Positions 8,092 through 16,302 of a stretch of 64,000 nt of DNA are shown piece after piece (positions within the stretch are counted from its first letter, which is position 1; every line of letters begins with the position of its first letter). Made by a program: the position numbers and the translations under genes. This DNA is from Nitrospira sp. (GTDB lineage Bacteria; Nitrospirota; Thermodesulfovibrionia; Thermodesulfovibrionales; Dissulfurispiraceae). The notes under the pieces are model-generated. The model was not told where the DNA came from. It was given only the letters and a program-made list of their open reading frames with translations, and ran no database searches. The stretch is taken from positions 91,642 through 155,641 of the forward strand of contig NSJL01000008.1 of the NCBI GenBank assembly GCA_002634385.1, in the 5' to 3' direction.

Positions 8092-9246
8092 ATGGGGAAG
8101 AGGTTCGCCGTACTGTTTTCCGCTCTCTTTTTTTTCCTTGCATCAGCCGTTCACGCCACCACCACCTACACCGTCCGACAGGGAGATACTCTCTACAAGA
8201 TAGCGCGCCACTTCAACGTTCCGCTCGCCGAGCTCAAAGCAGCGAACAAGCTTAGAACGCACCGCCTGAATACCGGAACAAAGCTGGTCATCCCCGGGGC
8301 GCCGTCACCGGAGAAATCGTCCGGCGCCTCCCGGCAGACGACAACGGAATCCGGGAAAAAATCCGAGCCGGCGGTCCGGGACAACGAAACGCATTATACG
8401 GTAAGGAAGGGAGACACCCTGAAAAGCATCGCCCGGAAGTATTCCCTGACTCCCGCCGATTTAAAACGCATCAACAATCTGAAGAGCTCCAGGCTGAAAA
8501 ACGGGCAACAGCTCCTGGTCAGGGTCCCCGAGCCCGGATCCTACACGGTCAGGAAGGGCGACACCATGAGGAAGATCGCGAAGAAGTTCCGCATGAGTGC
8601 CGACGAGTTGCGCGCGATAAACGGCCTGCCGGACATGACCATTAAAGCGGGACAAAAGCTTCTCCTGAGCCGGAAATCCCCAGAAGAGAAAGGGGAGGAG
8701 AAAACGGAAGAAAAGCCTCTTCCCCTGTCTTTCGACGGGAAGTTCTCCCCGGTCATCGCTTCGGCACGTATCGAAGAGGTAAGGGGTATGGCGAAATCGG
8801 AGGATATCCTAGCGGAGCTCAGTATCAAGGAGCGCCTCATTCTTTTTGCAAAAAAGATGCTGCATCTTCCCTATCAGTTCGGCGGCAACGGCTCCATCGG
8901 ACTCGATTGCTCGGCATATGTACAGAAGGTCTACGGTTTCATCGGGCAGGCTCTCCCCCGCAGTGCGCGGGAGCAGTTTCACGTGGGAGAGACCGTAAAA
9001 AAAGAACAGCTCTCCACCGGTGATCTCGTCTTCTTCCGAACGTATGCCTCGTTTCCCTCCCATGTGGGTATCTATATCGGAAACAATCTCTTCATCCATG
9101 CCTCCTCCCTCTCGAAAAAAATCACCATCGACAGCCTCGAGAGCCCCTATTTTCTGAAGAGGTACATCGGTGCACGAAGATTGCTTCCGGAAGAGAAGAA
9201 GGAAACGGAGGCGGAGGATCTTTCCGTTTCCGTAAAGGAGAATTAG
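8092..9246 (+). CDS. Secreted cell-wall hydrolase with three LysM repeats and NlpC/P60 domain
   Basis: Peptidoglycan endopeptidase of 384 residues. A signal peptide (about 1-22) is followed by three LysM carbohydrate-binding repeats at about 24-67, 101-147 and 150-195, each with the TVRxGDT core. The catalytic NlpC/P60 domain lies at about 240-365, with the nucleophile in GLDCSAYVQ and the histidine in FPSHVGIYIGN. It should bind glycan strands and cut stem peptides in the periplasm. The start has GAGGAG upstream. The stop overlaps by four bases the stop of the convergent gene at 9243. Confidence 0.94.
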   Translation: MGKRFAVLFSALFFFLASAVHATTTYTVRQGDTLYKIARHFNVPLAELKAANKLRTHRLNTGTKLVIPGAPSPEKSSGASRQTTTESGKKSEPAVRDNETHYTVRKGDTLKSIARKYSLTPADLKRINNLKSSRLKNGQQLLVRVPEPGSYTVRKGDTMRKIAKKFRMSADELRAINGLPDMTIKAGQKLLLSRKSPEEKGEEKTEEKPLPLSFDGKFSPVIASARIEEVRGMAKSEDILAELSIKERLILFAKKMLHLPYQFGGNGSIGLDCSAYVQKVYGFIGQALPRSAREQFHVGETVKKEQLSTGDLVFFRTYASFPSHVGIYIGNNLFIHASSLSKKITIDSLESPYFLKRYIGARRLLPEEKKETEAEDLSVSVKEN

Positions 9247-10763
9247 CCTTTCAGCACTGCGGGATCGGTATGAGGGATAAAGAGCGCCCCCGGCAGAAGT
9301 CTCATGAAATCGCCGTCCGTATTCATTTCCTTATAGGTGATCATCCTGCAGATGCTTTCAATATCGGCAAGCAGGGACCTGTCCAGAAGGAGCATTTCCG
9401 CCCCTTTCAGCGACGAGTTTCCCATGAGGACGAAGGCGTTCCTGTCCTTGTCGGGTATCATTCCGATCCGGGCCGCCTTTCCGGCATCAATGCCGGTACC
9501 GAAGGCGCCGCTGACGTAGAATTTCTCCACATCCACGAACTCCAGCCCCACTGACTGCACCATCACCTGGAGAAAGGTGAACATGGCCGCCTTCGATAGG
9601 AGAAAGTTATTGATATCGGTAGCTTTGATACGCAGATTATTGCCTCCGGGGACGGGAATAATGAATGCCTTGCTCCCGCCGGTCTCTTTCACCACTCCCG
9701 CTTCTTCGGCACGGGAGGTAAACCTTCCCTGACCGTCGATCATTCCCGCATCGAACAACTCGGCCACCAACTCGATCATACCGGATCCGCAGATCCCTTT
9801 CGGTGTTCCGCCGCCTAGGGTCCTGACCCGCACCGCAAGGCTCTCCCTGTCGATCTCCACGGAATACACCGCTCCTTCCACCGCTCTCATCCCCATTTCG
9901 GAGATACCGCTTTCCAGGGCGGGCCCCGCTGCTCCGGCCCCCACCATCAGCCATTCCCGGGTGCCCAGGACAATCTCCGCATTGGTTCCCACGTCCACCA
10001 GCAGGGAGGGAGCCTCTTCCCTGTAGAGTCCGGAGGAAAGAATGCCCGCTATGATATCCCCTCCCACGTAGCTTCCTACACTGGGGAAGACATACACGGT
10101 TCCATGGGGGCATATGGCGATTCCCGCCTCCCGGGGAGAAAGAAACCCGATATGGTGGGCTACGGGGATATAGGGCTCCAAAGGGATGCTCTCCACGGGG
10201 AGGTCCAGGAAAAAGTGGGTCATGATCGTATTACCGGCAACGGTGAGCACGTAGATGTCGGACGGAACAATACTGTGCTCCCGGCACAGATCGAGGAGGA
10301 GCTCGTTGATCCCCCCTGCCAGGAGGCGATGTAGTTTTTCGCTTGCTCCTCCCATGGCTGCATGCATCCGGGTAAGTACATCGAGTCCCACCGCCGTCTG
10401 GGGGTTCTCCTTCTCCTGCCCCCCCACTTTTTTTCCCGTCGTCAGCTCGAAAAGGGAGGCCGCCATGTTGGTGGATCCTATGTCCAGTGCGACTCCATAG
10501 AGGGAGGTCTTCTGCAGGGCAGCTACGGTTCCCCTGTCGCCGGTAAAAACAAGGGCGGGAGAGAGGCAAAAATCCCGTTCCCGGAGAGTATGGGGCAGCT
10601 CCCTCAGAATATCGAGGGGGATATCCACCGGAAGATCCTCTCCGGGGCAGCGGGACAACGCTTCGATGAGGCGCTCTTTGTCCGCTCTCTTGTCGGAGGG
10701 AGAGGGCTTTTCCAGGCGAACGGAACAGGTGGCGGCCAGGGGGTTCAAGAAAAAATCCGGCAT
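9243..10763 (-). CDS. ASKHA-fold corrinoid-activator-like protein (RACo/DUF4445 family) without ferredoxin domain
   Basis: A 506-residue protein of the family that reductively re-activates corrinoid proteins (RACo, AcsV, RamA-like). The ATPase core is visible: YGVALDIGSTNMAASLFEL (phosphate 1), SLLVDVGTNAEIVLG (phosphate 2) and YVSGAFGTGIDAGKAARIGM (adenosine motif). Classical members carry an N-terminal 2Fe-2S ferredoxin domain with four close cysteines. Here the first 85 residues have only scattered cysteines, so the electron-entry domain seems missing or supplied in trans. It directly follows a P-loop ATPase gene (one-base gap). No methyltransferase or corrinoid protein gene is nearby, so the substrate is unknown. 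Confidence 0.8.
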   Translation of the reverse strand: MPDFFLNPLAATCSVRLEKPSPSDKRADKERLIEALSRCPGEDLPVDIPLDILRELPHTLRERDFCLSPALVFTGDRGTVAALQKTSLYGVALDIGSTNMAASLFELTTGKKVGGQEKENPQTAVGLDVLTRMHAAMGGASEKLHRLLAGGINELLLDLCREHSIVPSDIYVLTVAGNTIMTHFFLDLPVESIPLEPYIPVAHHIGFLSPREAGIAICPHGTVYVFPSVGSYVGGDIIAGILSSGLYREEAPSLLVDVGTNAEIVLGTREWLMVGAGAAGPALESGISEMGMRAVEGAVYSVEIDRESLAVRVRTLGGGTPKGICGSGMIELVAELFDAGMIDGQGRFTSRAEEAGVVKETGGSKAFIIPVPGGNNLRIKATDINNFLLSKAAMFTFLQVMVQSVGLEFVDVEKFYVSGAFGTGIDAGKAARIGMIPDKDRNAFVLMGNSSLKGAEMLLLDRSLLADIESICRMITYKEMNTDGDFMRLLPGALFIPHTDPAVLKG

Positions 10764-10764
10764 T

Positions 10765-11325
10765 CTACGAAGCGTCCGCCTTCAGTATCGTGCAGACTTT
10801 CCGGATGAACTCGCTCTCTACGACAAGTCCCCCATCCTTGGTGAGCATCAGGACGATATCGATTTTATGGACTATCCTGCTTATGTTTTTCAGGCATCCC
10901 GCAATGATGAAGACCTTGATGTTTTCCGTTCCGAGGATCTCGAGGATCTTCTCGTACTGCTGATCGCTTCTTCCATAGATCTCGTCAACCACCAGGACTG
11001 TGTCCTTGCCGGCAAGGGGGGCGGGATCGAAGGAAACGATTTCCTCCTCATCCGCTATGATATGCATGTCCTTTTTCAGTGACATAATGTAGTGGATGTA
11101 CTTATCGTACCCTTTGGCGCGGGGTTTTCCTATATAATCCACCGGGTTGCCGATATAGTAGACGTGAGGGGTATCCTGGAGGGCTTCGAGGGTGTTGGTG
11201 ATCTTGCCCACCCCCTCCTCTCCGCTTACCGCGATATTCTTGTACTGTCGTATGATATCCCGGATCTTGCTGATGATCGCTTCCTTGTTGATTATCTGCT
11301 GATCAACCGTTTTCGAGGCCCCCAT
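10765..11325 (-). CDS. Small P-loop ATPase/GTPase of unknown function
   Basis: A 186-residue protein starting MGASKTVDQQIINKEA. The Walker A is GEEGVGKIT and a Walker B-like strand is DTVLVVDEIYG. Alternating strands and helices suggest a compact AAA/STAND-like NTPase. An in-frame GTG at 11394 is an alternative start, with GGAAGGGAG ahead of it. I prefer the ATG at 11325 because the extra 23 residues look unstructured. It sits one base upstream of the corrinoid-activator-like gene, so the two very likely act together. I do not recognise the family. Confidence 0.65.
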   Translation of the reverse strand: MGASKTVDQQIINKEAIISKIRDIIRQYKNIAVSGEEGVGKITNTLEALQDTPHVYYIGNPVDYIGKPRAKGYDKYIHYIMSLKKDMHIIADEEEIVSFDPAPLAGKDTVLVVDEIYGRSDQQYEKILEILGTENIKVFIIAGCLKNISRIVHKIDIVLMLTKDGGLVVESEFIRKVCTILKADAS

Positions 11326-11547
11326 ATGCCTTTCCGAGCCCTCCTCCTCTTTGGGATGCGTGGCAGATGCCAGGGGGCGTGTGCCAAAGAGCACCCGCTC
11401 CCTTCCGGCGGCGAATACCTAATTATACCAAATCACGGAATTTTTAACGGTACTGAAAAGAGCTTGAATACATGAACAGGGGACGGGAGCTAACTCTCTC
11501 TCACCCTAGCCCCATACCCAAAGTATGCCTGTTCAGAAAGGAATGCT

Positions 11548-11602
11548 TTAGGTTGTGTATGCAAAGTGCTTCTCCAGCAAACGGCTTGCCTGCACACCCC
11601 AG
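11548..11602. repeat. Collapsed copy C of the MITE-like repeat
   Basis: A 55-base element: TTTAGGTTGTGTATGCAAAG at the left and GCCTGCACACCCCAGG at the right. Both ends match the outer ends of copy A, but the roughly 190-base interior is gone. It lies in the 320-base gap between the P-loop ATPase gene and the small ORF at 11646. The rest of that gap holds nothing I can identify. Confidence 0.7.
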
Positions 11603-11645
11603 GTAATTTATCCGAAGAGGGCTATAATTGAGAGAGGAGGCGACC

Positions 11646-11828
11646 ATGAATGCTCTTGCCGGCAGAACAGCGGAAAGATTGGACACGTTTGAAAAGCTGA
11701 TTCAGATGGCGTCCGGGCATTTCGGGATGATGCGGGGGACTATTTATGAGAAATATACGGAAGATATGCTGGAATCCGTCATAACGGAGAAGGAGGAGTT
11801 CATCACCCATATCGTCCGGAGCAATTGA
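11646..11828 (+). CDS. Small hypothetical protein, 60 residues
   Basis: Begins MNALAGRTAERLDTFEKL, predicted almost fully helical, and ends HIVRSN. The start is supported by GAGAGGAGG 5-6 bases ahead, and a TATAAT at 11623-11628 could serve as a -10 box, though no good -35 is seen. It is convergent with the nucleotidyltransferase gene (22-base gap). No family recognised. Its good ribosome site is the main argument that it is real. Confidence 0.5.
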   Translation: MNALAGRTAERLDTFEKLIQMASGHFGMMRGTIYEKYTEDMLESVITEKEEFITHIVRSN

Positions 11829-11850
11829 TTCTCCCCATTCCCCTCTCCCC

Positions 11851-12666
11851 TTATTGTGCCGGCATCGGACTGGCTTCCTCTTTTGCCGACAACCGCCTGC
11901 TCTCTTCCCGTATGTCATACGTCACCGGCCGGGCATCCCGGAACCCCTTCTGTTCCACATCATAAAGGTATTGGGTCTTGGAGAGGAGGGTGCCCCTGCA
12001 GAGTTTTTCTTCCACAGGAGGAAGTGCCAGCTCTTTTTCCAAGCGTCCGGCAAGCTCCCTCATTACCCATTCGGGGATGCGCTTCTTTTCAGAGGGATAG
12101 ATGAACATAAAGAGGACAAGATGGCTGTAGAGCACCGGCCAATGATCGTTAAAACGGCGGAGCAGCCTCTCCCAATCGAGGCTCTCGCCGCATGCAAGGA
12201 GCAGATGCGCGACATCCGCACCGTCGTAGCGTTCGCGTTCCATAAGGTATGATTTCGACCAGACGATTTCTTCGGGGGGGCATAGTTTCACCTCCATTCC
12301 CAGGATCACCTCCGGTACGGCAAAATCGAACCATTCGTCATCGATATCATTGATTCCCTTCCCCGATCCGAAGATGATATCGATGAAATCCTCTCCATCA
12401 AAAGCTTTTCCCAGCCAATGAGGAGCGGTGATCTCGGTCCGGTACCCCACTGAGGAGAATGCTTCCATAATACGCTGCACATCACGTGGATGGACGAACA
12501 GGTCGAAATCCTTCGTCCTCCTGTTGATGCCCGTGTAGCAATTGAAAGCAAAAGCCCCTCCTACCAGGAAGGGAATGTGCATCGAGTCCGCCAGGGCCAT
12601 TGCCTTCCGGTAGAAATCACGGGTTTTCGGGTCTATATCGTTCTCATTCGATATGCACGATCTCAC
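11851..12666 (-). CDS. Nucleotidyltransferase-fold protein
   Basis: A 271-residue protein with a Pol-beta-type nucleotidyltransferase core. PFLVGGAFAFNCYTG provides the GG motif and RRTKDFDLFVHP the DxD metal motif. EDFIDIIFGSG may give the third acidic residue. Such folds include MNT/AbiEii-type toxins, tRNA-modifying and small-molecule nucleotidyltransferases; I cannot choose. The GTG start at 12666 has a perfect AGGAGG five bases upstream. It is the second gene of a two-gene operon after the metallophosphoesterase, 24 bases downstream of it. Confidence 0.8.
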   Translation of the reverse strand: MRSCISNENDIDPKTRDFYRKAMALADSMHIPFLVGGAFAFNCYTGINRRTKDFDLFVHPRDVQRIMEAFSSVGYRTEITAPHWLGKAFDGEDFIDIIFGSGKGINDIDDEWFDFAVPEVILGMEVKLCPPEEIVWSKSYLMERERYDGADVAHLLLACGESLDWERLLRRFNDHWPVLYSHLVLFMFIYPSEKKRIPEWVMRELAGRLEKELALPPVEEKLCRGTLLSKTQYLYDVEQKGFRDARPVTYDIREESRRLSAKEEASPMPAQ

Positions 12667-12690
12667 ATCTTCCTCCTTTTTCGGGAAAAC

Positions 12691-13431
12691 TCATTTTTGT
12701 ATCTCCACCAGCCTGAAGGAGGGGCGGTCCGGAAACATCCGATGCAGAAGCGGCATGGATACGTTGTACACCGGTATGCCCTCCCTGGTGCGCCCCTCCG
12801 GACTTCCGCTGTGGGCGTGTCCGTGGAAAACCGCCGACACCTGACAGCGGTTCAGGGGCTCCTCAATACGGGAGGAGCCGAGATAGGTGAAAATTTCGGG
12901 ATGCTCTCCCTCTATGGTGTCTTTTACCGGTGCGTAATGGAGAAGCACCACCCGCAGTGCCATCTCCAGCTTTGCCAGGGCTTTCTCAAGACGGAGCGCC
13001 TCGTCCACCGTCTCCTGCACAAAACGCTTGATGATGTCCTCTCCCCATGGCTGCAGTGCCTGGCGTCCGAACCCCCCGCAAAATCCCTTTACTCCGGCGA
13101 AGCCCACTCCCTGGATCTCGCAGGCGGAGCCGTCGAGCATCGAGACCCCCGCCTCCGAAAGGATGTCCCTCACTTCCGCATGTTTCCCGCTCTCGTAATC
13201 ATGATTGCCCAGCACCCCGACGAGAGGGATCTTCACGTACGATGTAAGATCCGCAGCAAGAGTATGGGCCTCATCAGGGTGTCCGTTATCCGTCAGATCA
13301 CCGCAGAGCAGGAGCACGTCCGCAACTTCAGTAGCCTGGGAGAAGAGGTTCTTCAGAGCACCCGGCGATTTTCTGGTGTAATGGATATCTCCCACCGCCG
13401 CCAGGCGGATTGTCTTGTATTCCGTTTTCAC
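12691..13431 (-). CDS. Metallophosphoesterase (calcineurin-like)
   Basis: A 246-residue dimetal phosphoesterase. Metal and catalytic motifs appear in order: AVGDIHYT, LLLCGDLTDNG, VGVLGNHDYESG, VVLLHYAP and AVFHGHAHSG. It probably cleaves a phosphodiester or phosphomonoester; the substrate cannot be inferred. It is the first gene of a pair with the nucleotidyltransferase, suggesting addition and removal of a nucleotide or phosphate on the same target. GTG start, with AAGAG upstream. Confidence 0.88.
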   Translation of the reverse strand: MKTEYKTIRLAAVGDIHYTRKSPGALKNLFSQATEVADVLLLCGDLTDNGHPDEAHTLAADLTSYVKIPLVGVLGNHDYESGKHAEVRDILSEAGVSMLDGSACEIQGVGFAGVKGFCGGFGRQALQPWGEDIIKRFVQETVDEALRLEKALAKLEMALRVVLLHYAPVKDTIEGEHPEIFTYLGSSRIEEPLNRCQVSAVFHGHAHSGSPEGRTREGIPVYNVSMPLLHRMFPDRPSFRLVEIQK

Positions 13432-13676
13432 CCTCTTCCCCCCGCCGTACGGCAGTCCGTGAAGTGCGTGCAGAACAAATACTTATCGTTAAAACAATAA
13501 ACCTAATCTCAACTTAACACATAAAAAAGGCACCGTCAAGCAAGGGATGCAAACAAGGGGCACCCTGCTCCTTTTCCTTCCCTTTTTTTAGTGGTATCAT
13601 TGTAACAGGAAGATGTTTCCCTCAATCGGAGCATTTCAAAAGCCGGATCCGGTACCCTTAAAAAATGAGGTGCACT

Positions 13677-14477
13677 ATGAGAAGATGCCTGCCGTTTCTC
13701 CTCCTTTCCGTAGCACTCCTTTTTGCCTGCCAGACGGTTCCCATCACCGGGAGGCAGCAGCTCAGCCTCGTTTCCTCCGAATCCCTCCTTCCCATGAGCT
13801 TCAGTACCTACCGGGAATTCCTCGCAAAGCACCGGGTTATCGAAAACACCCCGCAGGCACAGTCGGTTAAAACGGTGGGAGCGAGGATCCGGCAGGCCGT
13901 TCAGGAATATCTCTCCAGCCAGGGTCTGAGCGAGCGACTGAAAGGATACCAATGGGAATTCAATCTGATCGAAGATAAAAGCGTCAACGCATGGGCGATG
14001 CCCGGGGGAAAGGTGGTCGTCTATTCGGGTATGCTGCCGGTGGCGCAGAACGATACGGGATTGGCGGTAGTAATGGGGCACGAAATCGCCCATGCGGTGG
14101 CCGCCCATGGAGAGGAGCGCATGAGCCAGGGGCTGATCGCACAGTTGGGCGGAGTGGCCCTCAGCACCGCCCTCTCCCAAAAGCCCCAGGAAACGGTGAA
14201 CCTCTTCATGCAGGCCTACGGGCTCGGCACACAGGTGGGTGTTCTGCTCCCCTTCAGCAGGGTACAGGAAACGGAAGCCGACCGTCTCGGCCTTATCTTC
14301 ATGGCGATGGCGGGATACGACCCCAGGGCCGCCGCGGATTTCTGGCAGAGGATGTCCGCGGCAAAGCAGGGGGCGGCACCGCCCGAATTCCTGAGCACCC
14401 ATCCCGCTGATGAAACGAGGATCAGAAATATAAAGGAATTCCTTCCCGAGGCGATGCGGTATTACCGTCCGCGGTAA
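13677..14477 (+). CDS. M48-family zinc metalloprotease, lipoprotein
   Basis: Membrane-anchored periplasmic protease of the LoiP/BepA-like group. The lipobox LLFAC follows a short signal. The zinc site is VVMGHEIAHAVAAHGEER, with the third ligand in ETEADRLGLIFM. The ATG at 13677 is preferred over the one at 13665 because GAGGTG lies four bases before it. At 266 residues it lacks the TPR domain of BepA. Probably degrades misfolded envelope proteins. Confidence 0.92.
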   Translation: MRRCLPFLLLSVALLFACQTVPITGRQQLSLVSSESLLPMSFSTYREFLAKHRVIENTPQAQSVKTVGARIRQAVQEYLSSQGLSERLKGYQWEFNLIEDKSVNAWAMPGGKVVVYSGMLPVAQNDTGLAVVMGHEIAHAVAAHGEERMSQGLIAQLGGVALSTALSQKPQETVNLFMQAYGLGTQVGVLLPFSRVQETEADRLGLIFMAMAGYDPRAAADFWQRMSAAKQGAAPPEFLSTHPADETRIRNIKEFLPEAMRYYRPR

Positions 14478-14496
14478 GGGAAGCCAGGGAAGCGTA

Positions 14497-16035
14497 TTAG
14501 CGTGCCTGGAGCGCCTCCTTGACGGAAAGCAGGAGCTCGGAGAGCGTATACGGCTTTTGCAGGAGCCGGAACCTTCGCTGCCTGATGGCATTCCATTGCG
14601 GTTTTTCGCTCAAACACCCGCTGCTGAGCAGGACCTTCAGGGAGGGCTTCCGTGTCAGGAGACGGTCGACCAGGTGAAGGGCGGTGGTGTCCGGAAGAGC
14701 GACATCGCAGAAGGCAAGGTGAAAGTCACTCCCTTCCCTCTCGAAGACCTCCCATGCCTCTTCGGCGCTCGACGCCTCGAAAACCGAATACCCGTTCTCG
14801 TTGAACACCCTCCGGGCGAACGCACGAACCCCTCTGGAGTCTTCCACGAGCAGAATCCTCTCTCCGTTTCCACGAAGGTCTTGCAATAAAAAGCTTTTTG
14901 TATTCCTTTGCGGAGCTTCCACCGCACGGGGTGAAGAGCGTTGTATCACTTTCAAAAGACGATACGGAATGTCTCCTTGCTCCCCATTGGCCAGGGAGAG
15001 CCCGGCATGCCCCTGGAGGGCGGTCAGCAGGTCATTGAAATCACGGGCGGCCTCTCCCGCCAGCGCTCCTATGGTTTCCCCCCGCTGCATTTTCCTGATC
15101 TGATCCCGCATTCTCATGTTTTCCTCTTTCTCCCTGATCCGTTGGAGGGCGACGCAGAGCTGCAGTGCCGCCTTTTCCAGCAGAAGCACCGTCTCGAGGG
15201 GAAGCATTCCCGGCCGGGTATCCGCCACATGGAGTACCCCGAGAATACGATGTTCCCCTTTGAGAGGAATGAGCGCCATGGATGCATATCCACTGCTGCA
15301 GGCGGTGCATGCCCCTGCTCCTCCCCCGTCTTGTGCATTCCCGATGTGGCGGGAAAGGTCGTTCACATAAAAAGAGCCTTCCTTCGTAAAGGAAGAAGTC
15401 CGGGAGCCGGTCTCCCCCCCGATGACATTGACGCACAGACCCCCGTTTTCAGTGGGGGTGCAGAGAGTCTCCCTTTTGCACCAATGGCTGTACCCCGCAT
15501 ACTCCTGGTAGAGAAAGGTTTCCTCATCCTCGTCAAGGATACGTATGCCCGCTGCCCCGCATTCGGAATATGCCTGCACTCCGCGCACAAAGTCTTTCAG
15601 CAAGGGAGCGATACTGTGATGCCGGCTCGCCATTTCCAGAAAATGGTGTGAGATACGCAGGGATCTTTCGGCCTTTTTCCTGTCGGTGAGGTCTTTCAGA
15701 GAGAGGAGGAATCCGCCGCCTTCTGCAAGGGAAGAGGAGGAGACGAGACACGGCAATACCGTTCCATCCGATTTCACTATCTCCGTCTCGCACCTCCCGG
15801 GCGTTCCTTTCCTGACCCATTGCCACCATTCGCAAAAGCCCTTCCGCTGGGACCCTGGAACAAGCAAAGCAAAGGGTCTGCCGATGCAGTCCTCACTGCG
15901 CAGACCAGTCGTTTTCTCTACCTGAGGGTTTACATACTCTATCGTCCCGTTCTCCGTAAGAGCGAGAAACAGGTCGGGAGAAGCATCCAAAATAGCAGCC
16001 AATTGCGTTTTTACTTTACCTATATCGTCCGGCAC
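14497..16035 (-). CDS. Degenerate hybrid sensor protein: PAS-GAF-HisKA remnant-receiver
   Basis: A 512-residue protein. PAS (about 5-125: AILDASPDLFLALTENG), GAF (about 150-300, with VLHVADTRPG near its end), a short HisKA-like helix pair, then a receiver (about 390-510) with the Asp in LAFCDVALPDT and the Lys in LLQKPYT. The HisKA segment reads GALAGEAARDFNDLLTALQG, where active kinases of this type have AHDFNN: the phospho-accepting His is Arg. No HATPase_c domain remains. It cannot autophosphorylate and may act as a sensory adaptor whose receiver is charged by another kinase. The reading frame is intact. Confidence 0.85.
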   Translation of the reverse strand: MPDDIGKVKTQLAAILDASPDLFLALTENGTIEYVNPQVEKTTGLRSEDCIGRPFALLVPGSQRKGFCEWWQWVRKGTPGRCETEIVKSDGTVLPCLVSSSSLAEGGGFLLSLKDLTDRKKAERSLRISHHFLEMASRHHSIAPLLKDFVRGVQAYSECGAAGIRILDEDEETFLYQEYAGYSHWCKRETLCTPTENGGLCVNVIGGETGSRTSSFTKEGSFYVNDLSRHIGNAQDGGGAGACTACSSGYASMALIPLKGEHRILGVLHVADTRPGMLPLETVLLLEKAALQLCVALQRIREKEENMRMRDQIRKMQRGETIGALAGEAARDFNDLLTALQGHAGLSLANGEQGDIPYRLLKVIQRSSPRAVEAPQRNTKSFLLQDLRGNGERILLVEDSRGVRAFARRVFNENGYSVFEASSAEEAWEVFEREGSDFHLAFCDVALPDTTALHLVDRLLTRKPSLKVLLSSGCLSEKPQWNAIRQRRFRLLQKPYTLSELLLSVKEALQAR

Positions 16036-16302
16036 TTTCCCTCCTCCGGCCCTGCCCTATTCTTCTGTTATCCTTCATTATTCCGTTCTCCTCCGCGGAG
16101 CAAGCATTCTTTGCTGTACCGTCTGAAAACAAAGAAAAAAACTTGCAAACGGTATGCCAGACGGCATGATAATAAAAGGCATTGAATAGTAGTGGTTCTT
16201 TTATAGGAGGGAGAAAAAGTGCAGGAGTGACTCTGTATTTTTTATCGAAAATTCGCTATTTTTTATCGAGTGGTGCGCACTCGCACGACACGGTACAGAA
16301 TA

